From Candidatus Faecalibacterium gallistercoris (lineage in GTDB: Bacteria; Bacillota; Clostridia; Oscillospirales; Ruminococcaceae): a DNA stretch of 64,000 nucleotides. Positions within the stretch are counted from its first letter, which is position 1, and every line of letters starts with the position of its first letter. The stretch lies in the NCBI GenBank assembly GCA_019116585.1, contig DXBJ01000079.1:1-64000 (forward strand). The letters run 5' to 3'. Under the pieces are notes generated by a model. The model did not search any database and was not told where the DNA came from. It saw only the letters and a program-made list of their open reading frames with translations. This document shows positions 7,329-17,396 of this stretch, one piece after another. Made by a program: the position numbers and the translations under genes.

Positions 7329-8464
7329 CCGCCGGCCTGTGGACCCAGCAGAGCCTGTTTGGGCAGCAGGAGCCCCCGGAGGCCCTGCTGTGCTGGCTGT
7401 GGCTGGCCCACACCCTGGGCCCCGCCAGCGCCCATGCCGGCCGGCTGCTGGCCTGGTGCGGGGGCGACGCCCGCCTGGCCTGGAACGAGCGGGAGACCCC
7501 CGCCTTCCGGGAGGCGGCCGGCCCCGCGGCGGCCCGCCGTGCGGTGCAGCCGGACAATACGCCCGAAGCCTTCCGCCCGCTGGCGCGGCGCTGCCAGGCT
7601 CTGGGGGTGCAGGTGATCCCCTTCGACCATCCCGACTACCCCCTGGCCCTGACCCGCATCCCGGATATGCCCCTGGTGCTGTACTGCACCGGGGACCCCG
7701 CCTGGCTGAACGCGCCCGGCCTGATCGGGATGGTGGGCAGCCGCCGCCCCGACCCCTACGGCTGCCAGATGGCCGCCGGGCTGGGCCGGGACCTGGCCCG
7801 GGGCGGCGCGGTGATCGTCAGCGGCCTGGCCGAAGGGCTGGACAGCGTGTGCCACCGGGCCGCCCTGGAGGGGGCCGGCCCCACCATCGGGGTGCAGGGC
7901 GTCCCCATCGACCGCACCTACCCCGCCTCCAACCGCTGGCTGCGGGAGGAGATCGAGGCCGGCGGCTGCGTCGTGGGCGAGTATCCCCCCGGGGACAACC
8001 TGGCCGGGCGCAACGGCTTTTTGCAGCGCAACCGGCTGATCGCAGGGCTGGCGCGGGCGCTGGTGGTGGTGCAGGCGCGGGAGCGCAGCGGCACCATGTC
8101 CACCGTGGCCCACGCCGAGCGCTATGGGCGGAAGATCTTCGCCCTGCCCGGGGACATCGGCCGGGAGAACGCCGCGGGCACCAACCGGCTGATCCAGTCG
8201 GGGCGGGCCAGGATGGCCCTCTCGGCGGAGGAGATCCTGGAAGAGCTGAGCCTGCGCGCGGCCCCCGTGCCCGACCGGCAGGAGCCGCCCCTGACCGAGA
8301 CCCAGCGGAAGGTGCTGGCCTGCGCCGGCTCCGAGCCCAAAAGCCTGGAAGAGCTGGCCGCCGCCTGCGGGATGCAGGCCGCGGCTCTGGCGGCCGTATT
8401 GATGGGGCTGGAGCTGGCCGGCCGGATCAAGGCCCTGCCGGGCCAGCGGTATATTCTGCTCTGA
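7325..8464 (+). CDS. dprA: DNA-processing protein DprA
   Basis: DprA binds single-stranded DNA entering during transformation and loads RecA. 379 residues from GTG 7325, which overlaps the preceding stop. The Rossmann-like core shows GMVGSRRPDPYG, VIVSGLAEGLDSVCHRAAL and RNRLIAGLARALVVVQARE, followed by GTMSTVAHAE and FALPGDI. A C-terminal winged-helix (DML1-like) domain occupies roughly the last 65 residues. The dprA-topA-trmFO order is typical of Firmicutes. With cinA at 57538 it suggests a remnant or functional competence pathway, although no comEA/EC genes are in view. Confidence 0.95.
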   Translation: MTAGLWTQQSLFGQQEPPEALLCWLWLAHTLGPASAHAGRLLAWCGGDARLAWNERETPAFREAAGPAAARRAVQPDNTPEAFRPLARRCQALGVQVIPFDHPDYPLALTRIPDMPLVLYCTGDPAWLNAPGLIGMVGSRRPDPYGCQMAAGLGRDLARGGAVIVSGLAEGLDSVCHRAALEGAGPTIGVQGVPIDRTYPASNRWLREEIEAGGCVVGEYPPGDNLAGRNGFLQRNRLIAGLARALVVVQARERSGTMSTVAHAERYGRKIFALPGDIGRENAAGTNRLIQSGRARMALSAEEILEELSLRAAPVPDRQEPPLTETQRKVLACAGSEPKSLEELAAACGMQAAALAAVLMGLELAGRIKALPGQRYILL

Positions 8465-8479
8465 AACGGCAAACAACAC

Positions 8480-8545
8480 CGGAAGGGCGCGCCCCATCCC
8501 ACACGATGATAAGAAACGCCCCGCCCGCCCTGCGGGCCGGGGCAG
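8480..8545 (+). repeat. GC-rich palindromic spacer before topA
   Basis: GGGCGCGCCCC (8485-8495) and a GCCC-TGC-GGGC hairpin within 8518-8545 fill most of the dprA-topA gap. A similar pair (GGGCGCGCCCC plus a GCGGGCCGG hairpin) precedes thiI, and a related one precedes leuS. Confidence 0.5.
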
Positions 8546-8563
8546 ACCGAGGTAAGTGCAAGA

Positions 8564-10645
8564 ATGGCGAAACTGGTTATTGTGGAATCGCCCGCCAAGG
8601 CGAAGACCATTGGCAAATATCTGGGCAAGGATTACGAGGTAACGGCCAGCATGGGCCACATCCGGGACCTGCCCACCTCCCAGCTTGGCATTGATGTAGA
8701 GCACGGCTATACGCCCCAGTACATCAATATCAAAGGCAAGGAAAAACTCATCAAGGAGCTGAAGGCCAAGGCCAAAAAGGCCGACGGCGTCCTGCTGGCC
8801 ACCGACCCGGACCGGGAAGGGGAGGCCATCAGCTGGCACCTGGCCAGCCTGTTGGGCATCGACCCCGCCCAGCCCAACCGGGTCACCTTCGACGAGATCA
8901 CCAAAAAGGGGGTCAAGGAGGGGATGGCCCATCCCCGCCCCATCAACGAGGACCTGTTCAACGCCCAGCAGGCCCGCCGTGTGCTGGACCGGCTGGTGGG
9001 CTACAAGCTGAGCCCCTTCCTGTGGCGGAAGATCCGCCGGGGCCTGTCGGCGGGCCGCGTCCAGAGCGTGGCCGTCCGCCTGATCGACGACCGGGAAAAG
9101 GAGATCGAAGCCTTTGTCCCCGAAGAATACTGGAACGTGGATGCCACCCTCAGCGCGGCGGGCAAAAAGTTCACCGCCCGCCTGTCCGCCGACGCCTCGG
9201 GCAAAAAGCTGCTGCCCAGGACCGAGGCCGAAGCCCGGGCCATCGAGCAGGGCCTGGCGGGCGCCCAGTACACGGTGGGGGAGCTGCGGCGGGGCAAGCG
9301 GACCAAACAGCCCACCCCCGCTTTCATCACCAGCACCCTGCAGCAGGAGGCGTCGCGGCGGTTGGGCTTTACCGCCACCCGCACCATGCGGGCCGCCCAG
9401 ACCCTTTACGAGGGCGTGGACATCGCCGGCCACGGCACCGTGGGCCTGATCACCTATATGCGTACCGACAGCCTGCGCATCTCGGACGAGGCGGTGGCCG
9501 CGGCCAGGGAATATATTGCGGGGGCTTACGGGGAACAGTATATCTGCCCCCATAAGCGCACCTGGAAGACCAAAAGCGCCACCGCCGCCCAGGACGCCCA
9601 CGAGGCCATCCGGCCGTCCATGCCCGCCCTGACCCCCGACGAGGTGGACAAGAGCATCTCGGGCGACACCGCCAAACTGTACCGGATGATCTGGAGCCGC
9701 TTTATGGCCAGCCAGATGGCCGACTGCCAGATGGACACCGTCTCGGTCACCGTCTGCGCGGCGGACTACCGGTTCAAGGCCAGCGGCTTCACCGTCACCT
9801 TCGACGGCTTCACCGCCCTGTACGAGGAAGCGGTGGAGGACAAGGAGAAAAAGGAGACCGCCCTGCCTCCCCTGGAGCAGGGGCAGGTGCTGGGCCTGGT
9901 GCAGCTCAAGAGTGAGCAGAAGTTCACCCAGCCCCCCGCCCGCTACACCGAGGCCTCCCTCATCAAGGCCCTGGAAGAAAACGGCATCGGCCGGCCCTCC
10001 ACCTACGCGCCCATCATCACCACCATCATCGACCGGGGCTATGTGGAGCGGGACCAGAAAAAGCTCAAGCCCACCCCCCTGGGCCGCACGGTGGACAGCC
10101 TGATGCTGGAGCAGTTCCCCCGGATCGTGGACGTGGACTTTTCCGCCCAGATGGAAAAGAACCTGGACAAGATCGAGAGCGGCAAGGCCGACTGGCGCCA
10201 GACCATCGACGGCTTTTACAAGGACTTTGACGCCAGCCTGCAGGCCGCCGAAAAGAACATGGAGGGCAAAAAGGTCAAGGTGCCCGACGAGCCTTCCAGC
10301 GAGGTGTGCCCGTTGTGCGGCCGGCCCATGGTCATCAAGGTGGGCAAGTACGGCAAGTTCCTGGCCTGCAGCGGCTTCCCCGAGTGCCGGGGCACCAAGC
10401 GCCTGGTCAAGGACACCGGCGGCATCTGCCCCAAGTGCGGCCAGGGCCGCATGCTGGAGCGCAAGAGCACCCGGGGCCGCATCTACTACGCCTGCGAGCG
10501 CTACCCCGACTGCGACTTTATGACCTGGGACGTGCCGGTGCCCACCAAGTGCGAAAAATGCGGCGCCACCCTGTTCCGCCACGGGTCCAAGCTGTACTGC
10601 GCCCGGGAGGGCTGCGGCTTCGAGATGCCGGTGCCCAAGGGCTGA
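8564..10645 (+). CDS. topA: DNA topoisomerase I
   Basis: Type IA topoisomerase relaxing negative supercoils by transient single-strand cleavage. 693 residues: TOPRIM domain at the start (KLVIVESPAKAKTIGKYLG, then ATDPDREGEAISWHL with the acidic metal ligands), and the active-site tyrosine near residue 300 in GLITYMRTDSLRISD. After the core (to about 580) come three four-cysteine zinc ribbons: CPLCG...CSGFPEC, CPKCG...CERYPDC and CEKCG...CAREGC. Length and layout are normal. Start ATG after GAGGTAAGTGCAAG. Confidence 0.97.
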   Translation: MAKLVIVESPAKAKTIGKYLGKDYEVTASMGHIRDLPTSQLGIDVEHGYTPQYINIKGKEKLIKELKAKAKKADGVLLATDPDREGEAISWHLASLLGIDPAQPNRVTFDEITKKGVKEGMAHPRPINEDLFNAQQARRVLDRLVGYKLSPFLWRKIRRGLSAGRVQSVAVRLIDDREKEIEAFVPEEYWNVDATLSAAGKKFTARLSADASGKKLLPRTEAEARAIEQGLAGAQYTVGELRRGKRTKQPTPAFITSTLQQEASRRLGFTATRTMRAAQTLYEGVDIAGHGTVGLITYMRTDSLRISDEAVAAAREYIAGAYGEQYICPHKRTWKTKSATAAQDAHEAIRPSMPALTPDEVDKSISGDTAKLYRMIWSRFMASQMADCQMDTVSVTVCAADYRFKASGFTVTFDGFTALYEEAVEDKEKKETALPPLEQGQVLGLVQLKSEQKFTQPPARYTEASLIKALEENGIGRPSTYAPIITTIIDRGYVERDQKKLKPTPLGRTVDSLMLEQFPRIVDVDFSAQMEKNLDKIESGKADWRQTIDGFYKDFDASLQAAEKNMEGKKVKVPDEPSSEVCPLCGRPMVIKVGKYGKFLACSGFPECRGTKRLVKDTGGICPKCGQGRMLERKSTRGRIYYACERYPDCDFMTWDVPVPTKCEKCGATLFRHGSKLYCAREGCGFEMPVPKG

Positions 10646-10680
10646 GCCCCTGCAAGTTGAAACGAAACGAGGATACCACA

Positions 10681-12042
10681 TTGCACATCAAGATCATCGG
10701 GGCGGGCCTGGCCGGCTGCGAGGCCGCCCTCTGGCTGGCGGGGCAGGGGGTGCAGGTCACCCTGTACGAGCAGAAGCCCGTCCACTTTTCCCCCGCCCAC
10801 AAGAGCGCCGGCTTTGCCGAGCTGATCTGCTCCAACAGCCTCAAGGCCGAGCGGCTGGACTCTGCCTCCGGCCTGCTGAAGGAGGAGATGCGCCGGATGG
10901 GCTCCAGCCTGCTGCCCGCCGCCGAGGCAGTCCGGGTGGCCGCCGGCGGGGCCCTGGCGGTGGACCGGGACGCCTTCAGCGCGCGGGTCACCGCTTTGGT
11001 GGAGGCCCACCCCAACATCACCGTCCGCCGGGAAGAGGCCGTTGCCATCGACGAGGCCGAGCCGGTGCTGATCGCCACCGGTCCCCTGACCGAGGGGGCC
11101 CTGGCCGACGCCATCGCCCGGCTGACCGGGGACAGCCGCCTGCACTTTTACGACGCGGTGGCCCCCATCGTCACCGCTGCGAGCCTGGACTACGGCAAGG
11201 TGTTCGCGGCGTCCCGCTACGGCCGGGGGGAGGCGGACTATTTGAACTGCCCCTTCAACAAGGCAGAGTACGAGGCCTTCCACGCGGCCCTGGTGGCCGC
11301 CGAGCGGGCCCCCCTCCACGAATTCGACAAGGAGGCCCGGGCCGCCCCCGATCCCGACGCCGTGGGCAAAAAGGCCGACGCCGTCACCGTCTACGAGGGC
11401 TGCATGCCCATCGAGATCATGGCCGCCCGGGGGGCCGACACCATGCGCTACGGCCCCCTGCGCCCGGTGGGCCTCACCGACCCACGCACCGGCCACCGCC
11501 CCTGGGCCAACGTCCAGCTGCGGGCCGAAAACCGGGAGCGTACCCTGTACAACATCGTAGGCTTCCAGACCAACCTCAAGTGGGGGGAGCAGAAGCGGGT
11601 GTTCTCCATGATCCCCGGGCTGGAGCAGGCCGAGTTCGTCCGCTACGGGGTGATGCACCGCAACACCTTTTTGGACGCGCCCCGGGTGCTGACCCCCGGG
11701 CTGTACCTGAAGGCGCACCCCAACGTGTTCTTTGCCGGGCAGATCACCGGCTTCGAGGGCTATATGGAGAGCGCGGCCTCCGGCCTGCTGGCCGCCCGCA
11801 GCCTGTATGCCCGCCTGACCGGCAGGCCCTACACGCCGCCCCCGCCCGACACCATGTGCGGGGCCCTGATGCAGTACCTGACGGCGGAAAACAAGCATTT
11901 TCAGCCCATGGGGGCCAATATGGGCATCCTGCCCCCTCTGGCCGACCGGCCCCGGGACAAGCGGCTGCGCTACATGGCCCAGGCCGAGCGGGCGGTGGCC
12001 AGCTTCCAGCGATGGCTGGACGAACAGAACCAGGCCGTCTAG
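10681..12042 (+). CDS. trmFO: tRNA uracil-54 C5-methyltransferase, folate/FAD-dependent (TrmFO)
   Basis: TrmFO makes ribothymidine at tRNA position 54 using methylene-tetrahydrofolate and reduced FAD. 453 residues from TTG 10681, with AGGA seven bases upstream; the open frame extends upstream only by overlapping topA. The N-terminal FAD fold reads IIGAGLAGCEAALWLA. Further family markers are FAELICSNSLKAERL, YEGCMPIEIMAARG, GLTDPRTG and FFAGQITGFEGYMESAASG. Follows topA by 35 bases in the usual Firmicute order. Confidence 0.95.
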   Translation: MHIKIIGAGLAGCEAALWLAGQGVQVTLYEQKPVHFSPAHKSAGFAELICSNSLKAERLDSASGLLKEEMRRMGSSLLPAAEAVRVAAGGALAVDRDAFSARVTALVEAHPNITVRREEAVAIDEAEPVLIATGPLTEGALADAIARLTGDSRLHFYDAVAPIVTAASLDYGKVFAASRYGRGEADYLNCPFNKAEYEAFHAALVAAERAPLHEFDKEARAAPDPDAVGKKADAVTVYEGCMPIEIMAARGADTMRYGPLRPVGLTDPRTGHRPWANVQLRAENRERTLYNIVGFQTNLKWGEQKRVFSMIPGLEQAEFVRYGVMHRNTFLDAPRVLTPGLYLKAHPNVFFAGQITGFEGYMESAASGLLAARSLYARLTGRPYTPPPPDTMCGALMQYLTAENKHFQPMGANMGILPPLADRPRDKRLRYMAQAERAVASFQRWLDEQNQAV

Positions 12043-12063
12043 CACGGCAGAAAGGAAGAGAGT

Positions 12064-13101
12064 ATGAAAATCATTCTGGATCTGATGGGCGGCGACAACG
12101 CCCCCCTGGCCCCGCTGGAAGGGGCCGCACAGGCCGTCAAGGAGTACGGCGTCCAGGTCGTGGGCCTGGGCAGCGAGGCGCTGATCCGCAAGGCGGCGGC
12201 GGACAACCACATCTCCCTCGAGGGCATCGAGCTGGTCAACTGCACCGAGAACATCGAGATGTGCGACGAGCCGGCCCGCGCCGTCCGCCAGAAGAAGGAC
12301 TCCACCATCGTGGTGGGCCTGAATATGCTCAAGGACGGCAAGGGCGACGCCTTTGTCTCGGCCGGCAGCACCGGCGCCCTCCATGTGGGCACCAGCCTGA
12401 TCGTCCGGGCCCTGCGGGGCATCAAGCGCCCCGCCCTGGCCACCATGATCCCCGCCCAGAAAGGCGCCTACCTGCTGCTGGACGCCGGCGCCAACGTGGA
12501 GTGCCGGGTGGATATGCTGGAGGCTTTCGCCGTCATGGGCACCTGCTATATGCAGCGGGTGGAAGGCCGCAAGGACCCCTCCTGCGCCCTGGTCAACAAC
12601 GGCGCGGAAGAGTCCAAGGGCACCCCGCTGCTGCGGGAGGCCCACCAGAAGCTCAAGACCACCCCGGGCATCCGCTTTGTGGGCAACGTAGAGCCCCGGG
12701 ACATCCCCTCCGGCAACGTGGACGTGGTGGTCTGCGACGGCTTTACCGGCAACGTGGTGCTCAAGCTGACCGAGGGCATGGCCAAGATGATCATGGGCAT
12801 GGTCAAGGGCGCCTTCTATTCCAGCGCCACCGGCAAGCTGGCCGGCCTGATGATGAAGGGCAAGGTGGCCGAGCTGAAAAAGCAGATGGACAGCGAGGAG
12901 TACGGCGGCGCGCCCTTCCTGGGGGCGCGGCAGCCGGTCATCAAGGCCCACGGCTCGTCCAAAGCCAAGGCCATCAAGAACGCCATCCGCCAGGCAAAGA
13001 TCTGCGTGGAAAACGACCTGTGCGGCACCATGCAGGCCGCCCTGGACGATGTGGCCGCCGCCAACGCCGCCGCGGCCCAAGCCAACCAAACCGAAAACTG
13101 A
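12064..13101 (+). CDS. plsX: Phosphate acyltransferase PlsX
   Basis: PlsX converts acyl-ACP and phosphate to acyl-phosphate, the first step toward phosphatidic acid with PlsY. 345 residues starting MKIILDLMGGDNAP, then SAGSTGALHVG, LLLDAGANVEC and NNGAEESKGTPLLREAH, all family markers. It is followed after 23 bases by rnc. The acyl-carrier-protein gene (acpP) that often lies between plsX and rnc is missing here. The C-terminal tail is alanine-rich. Confidence 0.95.
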   Translation: MKIILDLMGGDNAPLAPLEGAAQAVKEYGVQVVGLGSEALIRKAAADNHISLEGIELVNCTENIEMCDEPARAVRQKKDSTIVVGLNMLKDGKGDAFVSAGSTGALHVGTSLIVRALRGIKRPALATMIPAQKGAYLLLDAGANVECRVDMLEAFAVMGTCYMQRVEGRKDPSCALVNNGAEESKGTPLLREAHQKLKTTPGIRFVGNVEPRDIPSGNVDVVVCDGFTGNVVLKLTEGMAKMIMGMVKGAFYSSATGKLAGLMMKGKVAELKKQMDSEEYGGAPFLGARQPVIKAHGSSKAKAIKNAIRQAKICVENDLCGTMQAALDDVAAANAAAAQANQTEN

Positions 13102-13124
13102 CCTGAAAGGAGGGCATAGCATCC

Positions 13125-13799
13125 ATGGCGCATCCGCTTGAAAAGATCATCGGCTACACCTTCAAGGACCCCGGCCTGCTGGCCACGGCCCTGACCCACA
13201 CCAGCTATGCCAACGAGAGCCGCGTCCCGGTGGCCCACAACGAACGGCTGGAGTTCCTGGGCGACAGCGTGCTGCAGATCGTCTCGGCCGACTACCTGTT
13301 CCACGCCTACGCCGACCGCCCGGAGGGGGACCTGACCCGCATCCGGTCCAGCCTGGTCAGCGAGGGGGCGCTGTTCCAGTTCGCCCAGGAGATCCACCTG
13401 GGGGATTACCTCCGCCTGGGCAAGGGGGAGGAGCGCTGCGGCGGCCGGGAGAGGCCCAGCGTGGTCTCGGACGCCTTCGAGGCCCTCATTGCCGCCCTCT
13501 ACCTGGACGGCGGGATGGAGGTGGCCCGGAAGTTCATCCTGCCCTTCATCACCGAGGGCAAGCACGCCGAGGCCGACTACAAGACCCGCCTGCAGGAGAT
13601 CGTCCAGCAGAACCCCGAGGAGCGCCTCAGCTACGTGGTGGAAAAGGAGACCGGCCCCGACCACGACAAGCACTTTGTGGTGGCGGTCCGCTTCAACTCC
13701 GACTGTGTGGCCCGGGGCGAGGGGCGCAGCAAAAAGGCGGCGGAACAGCACGCCGCGCGGGAGGCCCTCAAGCTGCTGGGCGTCCTGGGGGACGCCTGA
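13125..13799 (+). CDS. rnc: Ribonuclease III
   Basis: Endonuclease for double-stranded RNA, processing rRNA precursors. 224 residues: catalytic domain 1-150 with the signature ERLEFLGDSVLQ and the second acidic site DAFEALIAALYLDGG, then a C-terminal double-stranded-RNA-binding domain from about 155 (TRLQEIVQQNPEERLSY ... GRSKKAAEQHAA). AAAGGAGGG precedes the start. The stop overlaps the smc start by one base. Confidence 0.97.
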   Translation: MAHPLEKIIGYTFKDPGLLATALTHTSYANESRVPVAHNERLEFLGDSVLQIVSADYLFHAYADRPEGDLTRIRSSLVSEGALFQFAQEIHLGDYLRLGKGEERCGGRERPSVVSDAFEALIAALYLDGGMEVARKFILPFITEGKHAEADYKTRLQEIVQQNPEERLSYVVEKETGPDHDKHFVVAVRFNSDCVARGEGRSKKAAEQHAAREALKLLGVLGDA

Positions 13800-16700
13800 T
13801 GGTATTGAAGGAACTGGAGATCCAGGGCTTCAAGAGTTTTCCCGACAAGGTCAGGATCACGTTCGGCCGGGGCGTCACCGGGGTGGTGGGGCCCAACGGC
13901 TCGGGCAAAAGCAACCTTTCCGACGCCATCCGCTGGGTGCTGGGGGAGACCAGCAGCCGCCAGCTGCGCAGCGCCGGAAAAATGGAGGACGTCATCTTCG
14001 GCGGCACCCGGCGGCGGGGGGCCATGGGGTATGCGTCGGTCCGGCTGACGCTGGACAACACCGACCACACCCTGGACCTGGACGCGCCGGAGGTCACCAT
14101 CGGGCGGCGGTACTACCGCTCGGGGGACAGCGAATACACCATCAACGGCCAGGCCTGCCGGCTGAAGGACGTCTATGAGCTGCTGCTGGACACCGGCATC
14201 GGCCGGGACGGCTATTCCATCATCGGGCAGGGCCGCATCGCCGAGATCGTGGCCGCCAAGGGCAGCGAGCGGCGGGAAATTTTTGAAGAAGCCTGCGGCA
14301 TCGCCAAGTACCGCTACCGCCGCACCGAGGCCGAGCACAGCCTCGCCGCCGCCCAGGCGAACCTGGAGCGGCTGCGGGACATCCTGGGCGAGCTGGAAAG
14401 CCGGGTGGGCCCCCTGGCCCGGGAGGCCGAAAAGGCCAAAGCCTACCTGGAGCTGGCCAGCCGCCGCAAAGGGCTGGAGGTCACCCTCTGGGTGGAGAGC
14501 ATCCGCGCGGCCCGGGCCGCCATGCAGCAGCTGCAGCGGGACTACGAGACGGCCCAGGCGGCCTTTGAGCGCTGGGACAGCCAGGACAAGGCGTCCCAGC
14601 AGGAGGCTGAGGAGATCCGTATGCAGGCGCAGCGCCTCACCGTGGAGATCGAGCGCCTGAATGGGGATATCCGCAGTATCACCGAGCAGATCAGCGGCAG
14701 CGACAGCCGGATCGCCGTGCTGGAAAACGACCGGGTCCACGCCCGCCAGAGCGCCGAAAGCCTGCGGGCCGAGCTGGCCGCGGGCCAGACCGGCCGGGAG
14801 GCGGCCGCCGCCGGGCTGGAGCGCCAGAAGGCCGAAGCCCGGGAGCTGGACCGCAGGGCCGAGGCCCTGGCGGCAGAGGCCGGCGGGCTGGAGCAGCAGC
14901 TGGCCGGGCTGCAAAGCCGCACCGACGCGGCCAGCGCCCGGCAGGCCGCGCTGCGGGCCCGCCTGGCGGACGTGACCGACCGGGAGACCGCCGCCCGGGT
15001 GGAGGAGGCCGCGGCCCGCGCCGCCGCCGCGTCGGCCCGGGGCCGCCTGCCCGAAGCCCAGGCCGCCGCCCGGGCCGAGCAGGACCGCCTGGCCGGGCTG
15101 CAGGAGAACCTTGCGGACACGGGCAAATACCTGGACATGCTGGCGGGCAGCGAAAAGCAGCTGGCCAACGTCCGGGCGGGGCTGGCCCTCAAGCTGAACA
15201 GCCGTAAAAAGGCCCTGGCCGCCGCCTCGGAGGCCGAGCAGGAGCTGGCCCGCGCCCGGGACGCCGCCGCCCAGCGGCTGAACGTGCTGCAGGAGCTGGA
15301 AAAGAACATGGAGGGCTATCAGCACTCGGTGCGGGCGGTGATGCAGGCGGCCGCCGGCGGGCGGCTGCAGGGCGTCGTCGGCCCGGTGTCCTCGATTTTG
15401 ACGGTGGAGGCCGGGTGCGAGCTGGCGGTGGAGACCGCCCTGGGCGCCGCCCTGCAGAACATCGTGGTGGAAAACGAGGCCGCCGCCAAGGCGGGCATCG
15501 CCCTGCTGCGCCGGGAAAACGCCGGCCGCGCCACCTTCCTGCCTCTGGACACGGTCCAGCCGGGGCTGTTCCGGGGCGAGCTGCCCCTGCAGGCCCGGCT
15601 GGCCAGCAGCCTGGTCCGGGCCGAGGAGCGGCATCAGAACATCGTCTCCTACCTTCTGGGCCGGATCGTGGTGGTGGAGGACATCCACGCCGCCGCCCGG
15701 GTGGCCCGGGAGCTGCACTACCGCAACCGGGTGGTCACCATGGACGGCCAGGTGGTCAACGCCGGGGGCAGCTTCACCGGCGGCAGCGTCCAGCGGTCGG
15801 CGGGCCTGTTCACCCGCCGGCAGGAGATCCGGGAGCTGCAGGACAAGATCGCGGGCCTGGCCCGGGACTGCACCGCCGCCCGGCTGCGCACCGCCCAGTG
15901 CAAGAGCCAGGCCGACGCCGTGGCCGCCGAGCTGACCGCCGCCGAAGGCGAGGAACGCACCGCCGCCGGCGACCGCGTCCGGGCCGAAGCCGAGGGCAGG
16001 CGCCTGGAACAGGCGGTCCGCCAGGCGGAGGAAGCCGCCCGCCAGCGCTCCGCCGAGGCCGACGCCCTGGCCTCCGAAGCCGGGAGACAGGCCGAGGCCG
16101 CGGAAAAGGCGGCCGAGGCCCGGGCCGCCCTCGAGGCCGAGGCCGGCGCCCTGACCGCCGAGCTGGCCCGCCTGACCGAGGGCGGGGACAGCTTCGCCGC
16201 CCGTCAGGCCGAGCTGGCCGACGCGCTGGCCCAAAAACGGATGGACCAGCTGGCCTGCCAAAAGGACGCCGAGCTCTGCCGCAGCCGCATCGCGGACTGG
16301 GAGCAGCGCCTGGCCGACGCCGGCGCCCATCAGGACAGCCTGGCCGCCGCCATCCGCGACCTGGAGGCCAGGGACGGGGAGATCCTCCGGGCCATCCAGG
16401 AAGTGAAGGACCAGACCCGGCGCAGCCGCGACGCCGTCCGGGAAAAGGAGGCGGCCATCCAGGCCGCCGCCGGCCGCCGGATGGAGCGGCAGGCCGCCGA
16501 GACCAAAGCCCAGGCCGCCGCCCGCGCCGCCGCCGAAAACCGGGAGGACGCCAGCCGGGAAATGGCCCGCCTGTCGGAGCGCAAAAGCGCCGCCGAAGGG
16601 GAGTACGACCAGCTGGCCGCCAAACTCTGGGACGAATACCAGCTGACCCCCACCGAGGCCGCCAAATTCTGCGTGGAGTATGCCAGCCTGGCCGCCCTGC

Positions 16701-17356
16701 GGGCCCAGGTGGCCGAGGTGCGCGGCAAGATGCGGGCCCTGGGCAGCGTCAACGTGGGGGCCGTGGAGGAATACCAGGAGGTCCGCGGCCGCTACGAGAG
16801 CCTCAAGGCCCAGGTGGAGGACGTGGAGGAGAGCCGGGACCGGCTGGTCCGGATGATCGGCGAGCTGAACGGCCAGATGCGGGACATCTTTCGCCGGAAC
16901 TTCGCCGCCATCAACGGCCACTTCGGCCGGGTCTTTGCCGAGCTGTTCGGCGGGGGCGAGGCCTCCCTCGCCCTCGAGGACGAAAACGACGTGCTGAACA
17001 GCGGCATCGAGATCCGGGTCAGCCCCCCGGGCAAGGTCATCAAGAACCTGGAGGCCCTCTCGGGCGGGGAGCGCGCCCTCGTGGCCATCAGCATCTATTT
17101 CGCCATCCTGGCGGTCAACCCCTCGCCCTTCTGCATCCTGGACGAGATCGAGGCCGCCCTGGACGACGCCAACGTGGTCCGCTTTGCCCAGTATCTGCGG
17201 CGGATCAGCGGCAAGACCCAATTCATCGTCATCACCCACCGCCGCGGCACCATGGAGGCCGCCGACATCCTCTACGGCGTGACCATGCAGGAGGACGGCA
17301 TCTCCAAACTGCTCCGGCTGGACCTGGAGCAGGTGGACGCGACGCTGGTGTCCTGA
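13799..17356 (+). CDS. smc: Chromosome segregation protein SMC
   Basis: The condensin ATPase. 1185 residues with normal layout: Walker A GPNGSGKS at 31-38 in the N-terminal head, a long coiled coil, a hinge around 520-660 (GRLQGVVGPVSSILTVE onward), the returning coiled coil, and the C-terminal head with LSGGERAL near 1086 and Walker B CILDEIEAALDDANV. The coiled coils are unusually rich in Ala, Glu and Arg, which follows from the high GC content. It starts at the last base of the rnc stop. rnc-smc-ftsY is the standard Firmicute order. Confidence 0.97.
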   Translation: MVLKELEIQGFKSFPDKVRITFGRGVTGVVGPNGSGKSNLSDAIRWVLGETSSRQLRSAGKMEDVIFGGTRRRGAMGYASVRLTLDNTDHTLDLDAPEVTIGRRYYRSGDSEYTINGQACRLKDVYELLLDTGIGRDGYSIIGQGRIAEIVAAKGSERREIFEEACGIAKYRYRRTEAEHSLAAAQANLERLRDILGELESRVGPLAREAEKAKAYLELASRRKGLEVTLWVESIRAARAAMQQLQRDYETAQAAFERWDSQDKASQQEAEEIRMQAQRLTVEIERLNGDIRSITEQISGSDSRIAVLENDRVHARQSAESLRAELAAGQTGREAAAAGLERQKAEARELDRRAEALAAEAGGLEQQLAGLQSRTDAASARQAALRARLADVTDRETAARVEEAAARAAAASARGRLPEAQAAARAEQDRLAGLQENLADTGKYLDMLAGSEKQLANVRAGLALKLNSRKKALAAASEAEQELARARDAAAQRLNVLQELEKNMEGYQHSVRAVMQAAAGGRLQGVVGPVSSILTVEAGCELAVETALGAALQNIVVENEAAAKAGIALLRRENAGRATFLPLDTVQPGLFRGELPLQARLASSLVRAEERHQNIVSYLLGRIVVVEDIHAAARVARELHYRNRVVTMDGQVVNAGGSFTGGSVQRSAGLFTRRQEIRELQDKIAGLARDCTAARLRTAQCKSQADAVAAELTAAEGEERTAAGDRVRAEAEGRRLEQAVRQAEEAARQRSAEADALASEAGRQAEAAEKAAEARAALEAEAGALTAELARLTEGGDSFAARQAELADALAQKRMDQLACQKDAELCRSRIADWEQRLADAGAHQDSLAAAIRDLEARDGEILRAIQEVKDQTRRSRDAVREKEAAIQAAAGRRMERQAAETKAQAAARAAAENREDASREMARLSERKSAAEGEYDQLAAKLWDEYQLTPTEAAKFCVEYASLAALRAQVAEVRGKMRALGSVNVGAVEEYQEVRGRYESLKAQVEDVEESRDRLVRMIGELNGQMRDIFRRNFAAINGHFGRVFAELFGGGEASLALEDENDVLNSGIEIRVSPPGKVIKNLEALSGGERALVAISIYFAILAVNPSPFCILDEIEAALDDANVVRFAQYLRRISGKTQFIVITHRRGTMEAADILYGVTMQEDGISKLLRLDLEQVDATLVS

Positions 17357-17396
17357 ATCTACATCAACGGAAAAGAACAGCAGGAGGTTTGCCCCT

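Noticed and set aside
7121..10681. Very long minus-strand frame opposite dprA-topA (1186 codons)
   Set aside because: A GC-rich shadow with low-complexity Gly/Ala/His composition; similar shadows lie opposite smc and secA.
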